From assembly GCF_030692605.1 (NCBI RefSeq), contig NZ_JAUYUD010000105.1, positions 19,578-83,577 of the forward strand: a stretch of DNA of 64,000 bases, in the 5' to 3' direction. Under the pieces are notes generated by a model. The model did no database searches. It saw only the letters and a list, made by a program, of their open reading frames with translations, and had not been told where the DNA came from. A program made the position numbers and the translations under genes. This DNA comes from Lutibacter sp. (GTDB lineage: Bacteria > Bacteroidota > Bacteroidia > Flavobacteriales > Flavobacteriaceae). Shown here one piece after another: positions 45,275-54,435 of the stretch; the first letter of the stretch is position 1; each line of letters begins with the position of its first letter.

Positions 45275-46210
45275 ATGAGTTTAGCAAAATATATAGGCGA
45301 TTTATTATTTCGTTACGAGTGTGTTATTGTACCAAATTTTGGTGGGTTTGTTACCAATGAAATTTCAGCAAGAATAAATAGCACTACACATACTTTTTAT
45401 GCACCAAGTAAGCAAATTACATTTAATGCTCATTTACAATCAAATGATGGTTTGTTAGCAAATTATATTGCTGCATCTCAAAATGTCTCATTTCAAGTAG
45501 CCTTGAGATTTATAAATGAAGAAGTTTCTAGTTGGAAAGAATCTCTTGCCAAAGAAAGTTTAGAATTAGAAAATATTGGTTTTTTTAAATTAAATAATGA
45601 AGGTCGAATTTTGTTTGAACGTACAAATACTGTAAACTTTTTAAGTTCTTCATTTGGATTAAACACCTACACTTCTCCTGCAATTAATAGAGTTGCTTAC
45701 AAAGAACAAGTGAAGCAATTAGAAGCTAATGCTCCTATGTTTCATTCAGAAGAAAATAAACGCAAAATGCCTGCTTTTATTAAATATGCCGCTACTGCCG
45801 CTATTCTAATATCGTTAGGAACTTTTGGCTGGAATGAATACACTAATTATCAACACAATCAATTAGTTGCACATGCGGCACAACAACAACAAAAAGTAAC
45901 CAAATCTATCCAAGAAGCTACTTTTGTTATTTCCAATCCGTTACCTACAATTACCCTAACTATTGCAAAAGAAACTCCAAAATATCATATTATAGCTGGT
46001 GCCTTTAGAGATGTTCAAAATGCAGATTCTAAATTGCACGAATTACTTTTAAAAGGTTTTGATGCAAGCATTATTGGAGTTAATAAATGGGGTTTAACTC
46101 AAGTTGCTTATCAAAGTTTTACTATTGAAAATGATGCTATAAATAAACTAAATCATATCATTAGAACTGAGAATGAAGAAGCTTGGTTAATGATTGAAGA
46201 AAACAAGTAG
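45275..46210 (+). CDS. HU-domain (CCDC81-like) and SPOR-domain membrane protein
   Basis: 311 residues. The N-terminal region (about 1-140) begins SLAKYIGDLLFRYECVIVPN FGG-type sequence, the prokaryotic HU/CCDC81 domains found in Bacteroidota. One TM helix is at about 165-186 (AFIKYAATAAILISLGTF), then a Gln/Ala-rich linker and a C-terminal SPOR domain (about 233-305, YHIIAGAFRDVQNADSKL) that binds denuded peptidoglycan at division sites. It would tie a cytoplasmic domain to the septal wall. An acyl-CoA thioesterase follows, each gene having its own promoter element. Confidence 0.9.
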   Translation: MSLAKYIGDLLFRYECVIVPNFGGFVTNEISARINSTTHTFYAPSKQITFNAHLQSNDGLLANYIAASQNVSFQVALRFINEEVSSWKESLAKESLELENIGFFKLNNEGRILFERTNTVNFLSSSFGLNTYTSPAINRVAYKEQVKQLEANAPMFHSEENKRKMPAFIKYAATAAILISLGTFGWNEYTNYQHNQLVAHAAQQQQKVTKSIQEATFVISNPLPTITLTIAKETPKYHIIAGAFRDVQNADSKLHELLLKGFDASIIGVNKWGLTQVAYQSFTIENDAINKLNHIIRTENEEAWLMIEENK

Positions 46211-46239
46211 CCCACTACTTTTTATTTTTAAATTAGCTA

Positions 46240-46247
46240 TATCTTTG
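46240..46247 (+). promoter_or_regulatory. Predicted -7 element for the thioesterase
   Basis: TATCTTTG, 17 bases before the ATG at 46265. Confidence 0.55.
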
Positions 46248-46264
46248 TCAAAAATTTCAAAGAA

Positions 46265-46771
46265 ATGGTAAAATCACCGAAAGAATCTTTAACTATTTTA
46301 ACCGACATTGTTTTACCTGGTGAAACCAATCCACTTGGTAATTTATTTGGTGGCGAACTTTTGGCAAGAATGGATAGAGCGTGTAGCATTGCTGCAAGAC
46401 GCCATTCAAGACAAATTGTTGTTACAGCTTCGGTAAATCACGTTGCTTTTTCAAGAGCAGTTCCTGTTGGTAGTGTTGTTTCTATTGAAGCAAAAGTTTC
46501 GAGAGCCTTTAATTCTTCTATGGAAATTTATGTAGATGTTTGGATTGAAGACCGAGAATCTCAAGACAAAACAAAAGCAAATGAAGGAATATATACCTTT
46601 GTAGCTGTTGACAATACTGGTAAACCTGTTACAGTGCCGAAAATTGTTCCTGAAACCGATTTAGAAAAAGAACGATACAACGGTGCTTTAAGAAGAAAAC
46701 AACTAAGTTTGATTTTATCAGGTAAAATGAAACCCTCAGAAGCAACTGAACTAAAGGCTTTATTTCAATAA
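46265..46771 (+). CDS. Acyl-CoA thioesterase (YciA/BFIT-type hot-dog)
   Basis: 168 residues, one hot-dog domain. TNPLGNLFGGELLARMDRACSIAARRH carries the conserved N-x-x-G-x-x-x-G-G and catalytic Asp/Asn region, and VTASVNHVAFSRAVPVGSVVSIEAKV is the second family signature. It hydrolyses acyl-CoA thioesters. The C-terminal helical tail (ALRRKQLSLILSGKMKPSEATELKAL) is common in Bacteroidota members. Confidence 0.93.
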   Translation: MVKSPKESLTILTDIVLPGETNPLGNLFGGELLARMDRACSIAARRHSRQIVVTASVNHVAFSRAVPVGSVVSIEAKVSRAFNSSMEIYVDVWIEDRESQDKTKANEGIYTFVAVDNTGKPVTVPKIVPETDLEKERYNGALRRKQLSLILSGKMKPSEATELKALFQ

Positions 46772-46808
46772 TTTATTACCCTATTTTCAACTTCAAAAAA
46801 TAAACCCA

Positions 46809-48044
46809 TTACATTCTCAATATCCATGAAGCCGGATTTTCTGTATCTGTGTTTTTCGATAAGATAAATCCTAAAATGGTTTTTCCTGTTACCTTATCGG
46901 TAAAAATGGTTCCAATTTCTTGCTTAGTACTTACTTTATCTCCATTTTTCACAAAAATATCTTCCAGATTTTTATATACAGTTATGTAATTACCATGTTG
47001 TATTAATACTGCTTTTTTATTCCCTGTGGTCACTTGTACAGCTAACACAACACCTTCAAAAACAGATCTAGCCCTACTTCCTTCACTAGTTGTAATTCTA
47101 ACTCCGTTACTTTGTATGGTAGCAGATGCTACAATTGGGTGTGGTTGTTTACCGTAATAGGTTGAAACAAAACCTTTTTCAACGGGCCAGGGCAATTGCC
47201 CTTTGTTTGAAGTGAATTTTGAAGCTAATTCTTTAGCTTCTGGTGTTAATGCAAAAGTAGGTGCTGCACTTGAACTTTCCTTGGTTGTATTGTCAGATTT
47301 TTTGTTAGATGACGCAATTGCATCCCTAATTATTTTATCGATTTGAGCATCAATTCTAGCTTCTTCCCTTTGGGCTTGTGCAATTTGCCTTTTATATTTC
47401 CCTTCCTGTTTTTTAACCTGACCTAATAACCCTTCCTGTTCCTTTTTTTCTTTTTCTACAATGGTCTGCTCTTTTTTCTCAATGCCCAATAACTCTTGCT
47501 TTTTATTTTTTTTCTCCTGTAGATTATCAACTAAAACTTGTAATTTTTCAGTTTTATCTAAAATTTCAACACCTTGGTTTTTTCTATATGAAGCGTATTG
47601 TTTCATATATTGGAACCTTTTATAGGCCTGATAAAAATTTTCAGATGATAACAAAAACATTATTCTGCTATTTTCAGATTTACTTTGATAAGACTTATTA
47701 ATCATTACAGCGTAATCTTTTTTCAATGCATCAAGCTCTCTTTTGTACTTATTTATATCTAGTTGGTTCAAATAAACCTCGTTACCTAGCTCTTTAGATT
47801 CTTTAGAAATAACACTAATTATTTCGTCTCTAGTTTTAATTTTTCTCTTAATATCCTTTAAATCATTCAATAAATTGCTTTCCTTCTTTTTTGCATTCGA
47901 AAGCAACGAATTAATATAAATTTGATCCTTTTGCAATTGTGTTCTCCTAGCCTCCAATTGATCCTTTTTAGAACTTTGACCATAACTTTGTGAACCAAAC
48001 AAAAGGGCGAAAAACAATATTAAATAGGTAAATTTATATCGCAT
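46809..48044 (-). CDS. EnvC-like murein hydrolase activator (degenerate LytM/M23)
   Basis: 411 residues. Signal peptide (1-22, LILFFALLFGSQSYGQ), long coiled coil (about 23-240) and a C-terminal LytM domain (about 285-405, GFVSTYYGKQPHPIV). The zinc-site residues of active M23 peptidases are missing: the HxGxD position reads SNGVRIT and the usual HxH strand reads ILGFILS. This is the EnvC condition, in which the domain activates an amidase rather than cutting itself. It overlaps the DUF4292 gene by one base, coupling it to the DUF4292/TPR genes upstream. Confidence 0.9.
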   Translation of the reverse strand: MRYKFTYLILFFALLFGSQSYGQSSKKDQLEARRTQLQKDQIYINSLLSNAKKKESNLLNDLKDIKRKIKTRDEIISVISKESKELGNEVYLNQLDINKYKRELDALKKDYAVMINKSYQSKSENSRIMFLLSSENFYQAYKRFQYMKQYASYRKNQGVEILDKTEKLQVLVDNLQEKKNKKQELLGIEKKEQTIVEKEKKEQEGLLGQVKKQEGKYKRQIAQAQREEARIDAQIDKIIRDAIASSNKKSDNTTKESSSAAPTFALTPEAKELASKFTSNKGQLPWPVEKGFVSTYYGKQPHPIVASATIQSNGVRITTSEGSRARSVFEGVVLAVQVTTGNKKAVLIQHGNYITVYKNLEDIFVKNGDKVSTKQEIGTIFTDKVTGKTILGFILSKNTDTENPASWILRM

Positions 48045-48820
48045 TATTTTATTTTTATTTCTTTATAACCGTCAGGAAAAGAGAATGGAAAAGTCAATTC
48101 TTCGTTAAACTCAACAGAGCGGTATTCCATTTTAATAGTTGTAATCTTATTTTTATCTATAACTCTTACATTGATATTTTCTGGAAAAATTTCACCGTTA
48201 ATTTTTGAGTAATTTTGATATGAAACCGATAATAACTGCTGCTTTTCAGGATTTCTAATTTCTTGTTTACTCATTTTAAAATTATCTGGGTTCAAAAAAA
48301 ACAATATACTCCAAAGTTCTTTATTATGTTCGAGTGATAGTTGGTACAAATCTCCATTTAATTCAGCAATATAACGGTCTTTTTTAAGATTTTGTATCGC
48401 TTGCCCTAACAATAAATTCTGAATCATTTCAAAATTTAATTCAGCTCCAAACCACTTACTCAATAATGAAAAATCACCATCAAAATATCTTTTTTCAATT
48501 TTTTCGTAATAACTAACATTTGTAGGTGTAATCATCACTTTTGCAATAGGAATTCCAAGTTTTGTGGCACTCATCCAAATAACCTTGTCTTTTTCCATTC
48601 TCATTCTTATGGTAGCCCCAACACCTGTTTTGTCATCTTCGTAATCAATATTTATTTTTGCTGAAATAGTGTTTTTAGAAAAAGAATTGTTGTAATGATT
48701 ATTTACAATTTTTTTGGTTGATAAAACATCAAACGAACTATTTTCAGAGACTCCTTTCTTACTTTTACAAGAAGTAAGAACCAAAAATAGTGCTATAATT
48801 ATTAGTGAAATTTTCTTCAT
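48044..48820 (-). CDS. DUF4292 lipoprotein
   Basis: 258 residues. Lipobox FLVLTSC (Cys18), followed by KSKKGVSENSSFD. The body is beta-rich and of the DUF4292 family, with an outer-membrane-lipoprotein-receptor-like (LolA/LolB) pattern: AKINIDYEDDKTGVGATIRMRMEKDKVIWMSA. Middle gene of a three-gene minus-strand operon (TPR protein, this gene, EnvC-like protein). It probably faces the periplasm. Confidence 0.87.
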   Translation of the reverse strand: MKKISLIIIALFLVLTSCKSKKGVSENSSFDVLSTKKIVNNHYNNSFSKNTISAKINIDYEDDKTGVGATIRMRMEKDKVIWMSATKLGIPIAKVMITPTNVSYYEKIEKRYFDGDFSLLSKWFGAELNFEMIQNLLLGQAIQNLKKDRYIAELNGDLYQLSLEHNKELWSILFFLNPDNFKMSKQEIRNPEKQQLLSVSYQNYSKINGEIFPENINVRVIDKNKITTIKMEYRSVEFNEELTFPFSFPDGYKEIKIK

Positions 48821-49771
48821 TTAATGCTTCTTTCGTAGTTGTGCCGATTTTTGTTTGAATTTTAAAACTTCACTTGTATTATTCATTTTTTGGTGGTTTA
48901 GAACAAAAATATCATAAAATAAAGCTTCCTCTTCTTTGTCAATCACAAAATCAATGCCATTTGTTAGAACGTCATTCGATTCATTATATTTTCCTAATTT
49001 ATGCAACGCCAACGCATTTATTCTATAAACAAAAGGTTGAGAAGGAAATAACTCAAGACCGTTTTTACTATCTTCAAACATCAAATCAAATAACCCTTGT
49101 TGTAATTCTATTTCTAAAATCTGTTTCAAAATAGAGTATTCTTTATGTTGAAGATATCGATTTTTTAGTTCTTCAAAACTTTGGTTTTGACCTTTTAAAA
49201 TTGGTTTTAGTACAATTTCCTTTCTGTTTTCTAACTCCATTAAATCTTTTAATTCATTCGATTTTAATGTTGAAAGTCCACTCATTTCCATTTTAAGAAT
49301 TAATTGTTCGGCCTCTTTATTGTTTTTATTTAAAAAAAATAATTCTAGCAATCCATCACTATATTCAGGATAATTTTTAACTAATTTCTGTTGAATTTCA
49401 ATGGCCAATTTATAATCTTGTTTCCTTTTTAAAATTTCAACCTTATGGATTAACATAAATTTATTTAAAGGATTTAAAACAAGCGCTTTGTCAATAAATA
49501 ACTCCGCTTCAAAATATTTTTTTAACTGAAAGTAATTTTTTGAAAACTCAAAAAAAACTGCCGTATTTTCTCTATCAATCTCCAAACAGTTTTCTAAATT
49601 CTCAATAGCTTTCACATAATTTTCAATGGCGTTTTGCTTAAGAGCTTCGAAAAAGTAAGTTTCAAAATTAAACCTTTTTTCCCCTGAAGAAACCTCAGTT
49701 TGAGCAATTGCAATTGTTTGGAAAAAACATATTCCTATTACCAACGTGCTATATTTAAAAACCTGTTTCAT
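48821..49771 (-). CDS. TPR-repeat periplasmic protein
   Basis: 316 residues from ATG 49771; the frame is open from a TTG four codons earlier. Signal peptide (about 1-24, FKYSTLVIGICFFQTIAIAQ) and at least four to five TPR-like helix pairs (residues about 35-110 and 200-310, for example YVKAIENLENCLEIDRENTAVFFEF). TPR proteins mediate protein contacts. The operon ties it to DUF4292 and the EnvC-like activator, suggesting a cell-wall or outer-membrane assembly role, by inference only. Confidence 0.85.
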   Translation of the reverse strand: MKQVFKYSTLVIGICFFQTIAIAQTEVSSGEKRFNFETYFFEALKQNAIENYVKAIENLENCLEIDRENTAVFFEFSKNYFQLKKYFEAELFIDKALVLNPLNKFMLIHKVEILKRKQDYKLAIEIQQKLVKNYPEYSDGLLELFFLNKNNKEAEQLILKMEMSGLSTLKSNELKDLMELENRKEIVLKPILKGQNQSFEELKNRYLQHKEYSILKQILEIELQQGLFDLMFEDSKNGLELFPSQPFVYRINALALHKLGKYNESNDVLTNGIDFVIDKEEEALFYDIFVLNHQKMNNTSEVLKFKQKSAQLRKKH

Positions 49772-49913
49772 TTTACCGCGCAATATACAACTATTGCTTT
49801 AAATTTTTAAATTGGAAATTATAAGAAAAGACCTATCAACATGCCTTTCTAAATCTGTATTGTTTCACATAATTGCTCCTTTTTTCATTCGTTGAAGTGG
49901 CAATTATTTTATG

Positions 49914-49921
49914 TAGCTTTG
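49914..49921 (+). promoter_or_regulatory. Predicted -7 element for the ABC-F gene
   Basis: TAGCTTTG, 16 bases before the ATG at 49938. Confidence 0.5.
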
Positions 49922-49937
49922 TCGAAAATTTAAAAGA

Positions 49938-51794
49938 ATGAATTACGTTTCGGTTGAAAATATTTCCAAATCTTTTGGTGAAGTTTCTTTATTTCAAAAT
50001 ATTTCCTTTGGTATAAATCAAGATCAAAAAATTGCTTTTATAGCCAAAAATGGAACAGGAAAAACTTCATTATTAAATATTATAGCCGGTTTAGACTCAC
50101 CAGATGACGGGCAAGTGGTATCTAGAAAAGGATTAAAAATTGCTTATTTAAGTCAAATAGAAACCTTAGATCTGAATTTAACCATTGAAGAATCTATTTT
50201 TAATTCGGATAACGAAACGCTGAAAATTATTGAGGAATACGAACACGCTTTAAAAAACCCAAATGACACTAAAGCGTATCAAATTGCATTTGAAAAAATG
50301 GAACTTTCCCAAGCCTGGGATTTTGAAACCCAATACAAACAAATTCTGTTTAAATTAAAATTAGAAGATCTTTCACTAAAAATTGATACACTCTCTGGTG
50401 GTCAGCGTAAACGTTTATCACTTGCTATTATTTTGATTCATAAGCCCGATTTACTAATTTTAGATGAGCCAACCAACCATTTAGATTTAGAAATGATTGA
50501 GTGGTTAGAAAGCTATTTCGAAAAAGAAAAAGTCACCCTATTTATGGTTACCCACGACCGGTATTTTTTAGAACGTGTTTGTAATGAAATTGTTGAATTA
50601 GATGAAGGTGAGTTTTATACTTATAAAGGAAATTATTCGTATTATTTAGAAAAAAAAGAAGATCGAATTACTCAAGAACAAGCAACTTTAGGAAAAGCAA
50701 AAAACCTATTTAAAAAAGAATTAGAGTGGATGCGTCGCCAACCAAAAGCTAGAACTACTAAATCTAAATCTAGAATAGACGATTTTTACGCCATTAAAGA
50801 AGAAGCTCAAAAACGAAGAAATAATCATACTGTTCAATTAGAAATTAACATGGAGCGAATGGGTTCCAAAATTTTAGAACTTCATCATATTTCAAAATCT
50901 TTTGGAGATCTTCAAATTATTAAAAATTTCGAATATGTTTTTAAAAGAGGTGAACGTATAGGTGTTATTGGCAAAAATGGAACAGGAAAATCAACCTTTT
51001 TAAATTTAATAACAGGAAATATTCCTTTAGATTCTGGTAAAGTTGTTGTTGGAGAAACCATTAAATTTGGATACTATACACAAGATGGGATTGTTATTAA
51101 ACCTGGGCAAAAGGTTATAGAAGTTATTAGAGAATTTGGAGAATACATTCCGTTAACCAAAGGAAGAAAAATTTCTGCTAGCCAACTTTTAGAACGATTT
51201 TTATTTAGTCCTAAAAAACAATACGATTTTGTTGAAAAACTGAGTGGTGGTGAGCAAAAAAGATTGTTTTTATGTACAGTTCTAATTCAAAATCCAAATT
51301 TTTTAATACTTGATGAGCCTACCAACGATTTAGATATTGTAACCTTAAATGTTTTGGAAGAATTTTTATTAGATTTTCCAGGTTGTTTATTGGTTGTTTC
51401 TCACGATCGTTATTTTATGGATAAAATTGTAGATCATTTATTTGTGTTTAATGGTGATGGAGAAATTGAAGATTTTCCAGGAAATTATACCGATTATCGG
51501 GTTTATGAAGATTCTAAACCTACCAAAGTAATAACCCCTAAAAAAATTGAAGCCAAAGAAAAAAGCGTTGAAAAAGTAAAACTTTCTTACAAAGAAAAAA
51601 TGGAATTGGATACCATTGAGAGTGAAATTGAACAATTAGAAACAGCTAAAAAAGAGATTGAATCGCTTTTTGTTTCTGGAACTATTGCAGGAGAAGATTT
51701 TAATAATTTGTCTATAAAACTACAAGAAATAATAGAAAGTATTGCTAAAAAAGAAGATCGGTGGATGCTATTATTATCTATCCAAGAAGGTTAA
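49938..51794 (+). CDS. ABC-F family ATPase
   Basis: 618 residues, two ABC domains without TM regions, joined by the ABC-F linker. First Walker A AKNGTGKTSLL with signature LSGGQRKRLSLA; second GKNGTGKSTFLN with LSGGEQKRLFLC; both Walker B sequences end LDEPTN. The C-terminus (about 535-618) is a charged coiled coil as in Uup. ABC-F proteins act on stalled ribosomes; Uup-type also affects DNA stability. The stop overlaps the convergent exonuclease gene by four bases. Confidence 0.94.
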   Translation: MNYVSVENISKSFGEVSLFQNISFGINQDQKIAFIAKNGTGKTSLLNIIAGLDSPDDGQVVSRKGLKIAYLSQIETLDLNLTIEESIFNSDNETLKIIEEYEHALKNPNDTKAYQIAFEKMELSQAWDFETQYKQILFKLKLEDLSLKIDTLSGGQRKRLSLAIILIHKPDLLILDEPTNHLDLEMIEWLESYFEKEKVTLFMVTHDRYFLERVCNEIVELDEGEFYTYKGNYSYYLEKKEDRITQEQATLGKAKNLFKKELEWMRRQPKARTTKSKSRIDDFYAIKEEAQKRRNNHTVQLEINMERMGSKILELHHISKSFGDLQIIKNFEYVFKRGERIGVIGKNGTGKSTFLNLITGNIPLDSGKVVVGETIKFGYYTQDGIVIKPGQKVIEVIREFGEYIPLTKGRKISASQLLERFLFSPKKQYDFVEKLSGGEQKRLFLCTVLIQNPNFLILDEPTNDLDIVTLNVLEEFLLDFPGCLLVVSHDRYFMDKIVDHLFVFNGDGEIEDFPGNYTDYRVYEDSKPTKVITPKKIEAKEKSVEKVKLSYKEKMELDTIESEIEQLETAKKEIESLFVSGTIAGEDFNNLSIKLQEIIESIAKKEDRWMLLLSIQEG

Positions 51795-52507
51795 ATTTTG
51801 ATGATTTGATCCTCTTGAAGCAATGGCTCATTGTTAAAACGAAGTAATAATTGCGCAACGGCAATCGTATCTTTTTCGCAATAAATAACAATCCTTTCTA
51901 AATTATTTTCTTTATAAAAAACTTGGGAAACATCACTTCCGCTAATATCATCTTTTGGCGACGGTATTTGTAAAATTTCAGTTAATAATTTTAACGAAGT
52001 AAAATGTTTGTAATCGCCAAATTTCCATAAATCCATAGTGTCTAAATGCTGAATTTCCCACGGTTTTTTACCAAATAAATTTAAACTGTTGGGTAGCTTA
52101 ATTTGATTAATAATCATTCTCCGAGAAATATAAGGAAAATCGAATTCCTTCCCATTATGAGCGCATAGTAAATGATTAGGTTTGTCAAAATGTTTGAGTA
52201 CTAAAGCCGCAAAATTTTCTAACACTTTTTTTTCTTCACCATAAAATGATGTGACTCTAAAATTTCTTGAATCTGATTTAAAATTGGTAAAATAACCTAC
52301 TGAGATACAAACAATTTTGCCAAATTCAGCCCAAATTCCAGCACGTTGGTAAAAATCCTCAGCAGTTATTTCATCTTTTCTTTGATACTGCGTTTTTGCA
52401 TCAAATAACTCCTTTTTAATTTTAGATAACTCTTCAAAATTTTCAACTTCTGGAACTGTTTCAATATCCAAAAACAGGATTTTCTCAAAATCAAGGTTTA
52501 AATTCAT
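51791..52507 (-). CDS. PolB-type 3'-5' exonuclease-like protein
   Basis: 238 residues, a single RNase H-like exonuclease domain. Catalytic D14 and E16 in LFLDIETVPEV, second motif CAHNGKEFDFPYI and final YCEKDTIAVAQLL with the last acidic residue. Proteins like this resemble the exonuclease domain of DNA polymerase B without a polymerase. Role unknown, probably DNA trimming. Transcribed from the spacer shared with the response regulator. Confidence 0.87.
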   Translation of the reverse strand: MNLNLDFEKILFLDIETVPEVENFEELSKIKKELFDAKTQYQRKDEITAEDFYQRAGIWAEFGKIVCISVGYFTNFKSDSRNFRVTSFYGEEKKVLENFAALVLKHFDKPNHLLCAHNGKEFDFPYISRRMIINQIKLPNSLNLFGKKPWEIQHLDTMDLWKFGDYKHFTSLKLLTEILQIPSPKDDISGSDVSQVFYKENNLERIVIYCEKDTIAVAQLLLRFNNEPLLQEDQIIKI

Positions 52508-52660
52508 AGCTTATTTTTTACATAAATATAACAAAAAAAACCATTTGTTAAATCAAAATCTAATTCAACTCCATTTTAAATTAAATTAAACGCAATGTTA
52601 AGGTATGGTTATGATTTAGTTGCTTTTTTATATTATGTTTTTTATTCCTAAATTTAAAGG

Positions 52661-52668
52661 TACTTTTG
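52661..52668 (+). promoter_or_regulatory. Predicted -7 element for the two-component operon
   Basis: TACTTTTG, 26 bases before the response-regulator ATG. Confidence 0.55.
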
Positions 52669-52694
52669 AATGTTATTTTATATAAATAAAACTT

Positions 52695-53390
52695 ATGAAT
52701 AATTCTGATATTAAAATTTTATTGGTTGATGATGAGCCAGATATTCTAGAAATAGTTGGATACAATTTAAAGAATGAAAATTATAAAATTTATACGGCAA
52801 AAAATGGAGTTGAGGCATTAAAAATAGCAAAAAAAGTAAATCCACACCTCATTATTTTAGATATTATGATGCCCGAAATGGATGGTATCGAAGCTTGTGA
52901 AAAAATAAGAGCCACCAAAGGACTTGAACATGTTTTAATCACCTTTTTTACTGCACGTGGTGAAGATTATTCTCAAGTTGCTGGCTTTGATGTTGGTGCC
53001 GATGATTATATTACAAAACCAATAAAGCCGAAATTATTAGTTAGTAAAATAAAAGCACTTTTAAGAAGGGTTTATGACAATAATTCAGTTGAAAAAGAGC
53101 AAATAACTGTAGGAAATATCATTATTGATAAAGAAGAGTATGTAATAATTCAAAACGGTGAAAAACTTTCTTTGCCTCGTAAAGAATTTGAATTGTTTTC
53201 TTTGTTAGCTTCTAAACCTGGTAAAGTTTTTAAACGCGATGAGATTTTAGACGCGGTTTGGGGGAATGATGTTATTGTTGGTGGGAGAACTATAGATGTG
53301 CATATTAGAAAATTAAGGGAGAAAATTGGCGATAATTACTTTAAAACAGTGAAAGGTGTTGGTTATAAATTTGTTTTAGATGAAGATTAA
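52695..53390 (+). CDS. OmpR/PhoB-family response regulator
   Basis: 231 residues. Receiver domain (about 6-120) with acidic pair D12-D13, phospho-acceptor D56 (LIILDIMMP) and K108 (YITKPIKP). C-terminal winged-helix DNA-binding domain (about 135-230, LPRKEFELFSLLASKPGKVF ... VHIRKLREKIGD). It overlaps the histidine kinase gene by 11 bases. Layout resembles PhoB-PhoR, but the regulon is unknown. Confidence 0.95.
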   Translation: MNNSDIKILLVDDEPDILEIVGYNLKNENYKIYTAKNGVEALKIAKKVNPHLIILDIMMPEMDGIEACEKIRATKGLEHVLITFFTARGEDYSQVAGFDVGADDYITKPIKPKLLVSKIKALLRRVYDNNSVEKEQITVGNIIIDKEEYVIIQNGEKLSLPRKEFELFSLLASKPGKVFKRDEILDAVWGNDVIVGGRTIDVHIRKLREKIGDNYFKTVKGVGYKFVLDED

Positions 53391-54435
53391 AAAAACATAT
53401 TCTTTTGCTTTTTGGTCATCCATATTAATCTCGTTTTTCACATCGATTGCCATATTTTTTTCTTCTATTTTTTTTTTAGAGTCTGCTTTTCAACCACTCT
53501 TTATTATTTGGCATGCAACAGTAATATTTTTATTTACTTTTTTAATTATACAATACCGTCTTGAAAAATTTATTTTTCAACGAATTAAAAAAATATACGA
53601 CAGCGTTTCTATTTTGGATTCGTCCGATTTAAACAAAACACCTATGACTTCGGATATGGCATCTTTATCTAGAGAGGTTCAAAAATTTGCCGAAAATAAA
53701 CAACAACAAATTAAAAATTTACATCTCAGAGAAAATTATCGAAGAGAGTTTTTAGGGAATATTTCTCATGAGTTAAAAACCCCACTATTTACAGTTCAAG
53801 GATATTTACTTACCCTAGAAGATGGTGCTTTAGAGGATAAAAAACTAACTAAAAAATATCTTAAAAGAGCCAACAAAGGAGTTGATCGTCTCATTTCAAT
53901 AGTAAAAGATTTAGATTTAATTTCGAAATTAGAATCGGAAGATTTTTATTTAGACAAACAGCCTTTTAACATTGTTGAATTGGTTACAGATGTTTTTGAG
54001 TTGTTAGAAATGAAGGCTAAAAAAAGAGCTATAAAACTACAATTTAATAGAAAATACCATGCCGATATTATTGTAATTGGAGATGTAGAGCGTTTTGAGC
54101 AAGTTTTAACTAATTTAATTGTAAACTCTATTAAATACGGTAAAACAAAAGGGACAACAGTAGTAAGTTTTGAATCTTTTGATGAGCATAAATTATTGGT
54201 GAAAGTTTCAGATAATGGAGAAGGGATTAAAAAAGAACATCAAGCTAGAGTATTTGAACGATTTTACAGAGTTGACCAAAGTAGGTCTAGAGAACAAGGT
54301 GGTTCTGGACTTGGCTTATCTATTGTAAAACATATTGTTGAATCGCATGATGAATCAATCTTTTTAGAAAGTGAATATCAGAAAGGTACGACCTTTTCAT
54401 TTACTATTGAAAAGTCTAAAAAGATTAAGATTTAA
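53380..54435 (+). CDS. PhoR-like sensor histidine kinase
   Basis: 351 residues. Two TM helices (about 9-32 and 39-58) leave a periplasmic loop of only about six residues, so there is no outside sensor domain. Phospho-acceptor H130 in NISHELKTPLFT, ATPase N box (FEQVLTNLIVNSIKYG), G1 DNGEGIKKEHQ and G2 GGSGLGLSIVKH. The signal may be membrane state or a partner protein. Its 3' end overlaps the convergent glycosyltransferase gene by 39 bases. Confidence 0.95.
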   Translation: MKIKKTYSFAFWSSILISFFTSIAIFFSSIFFLESAFQPLFIIWHATVIFLFTFLIIQYRLEKFIFQRIKKIYDSVSILDSSDLNKTPMTSDMASLSREVQKFAENKQQQIKNLHLRENYRREFLGNISHELKTPLFTVQGYLLTLEDGALEDKKLTKKYLKRANKGVDRLISIVKDLDLISKLESEDFYLDKQPFNIVELVTDVFELLEMKAKKRAIKLQFNRKYHADIIVIGDVERFEQVLTNLIVNSIKYGKTKGTTVVSFESFDEHKLLVKVSDNGEGIKKEHQARVFERFYRVDQSRSREQGGSGLGLSIVKHIVESHDESIFLESEYQKGTTFSFTIEKSKKIKI

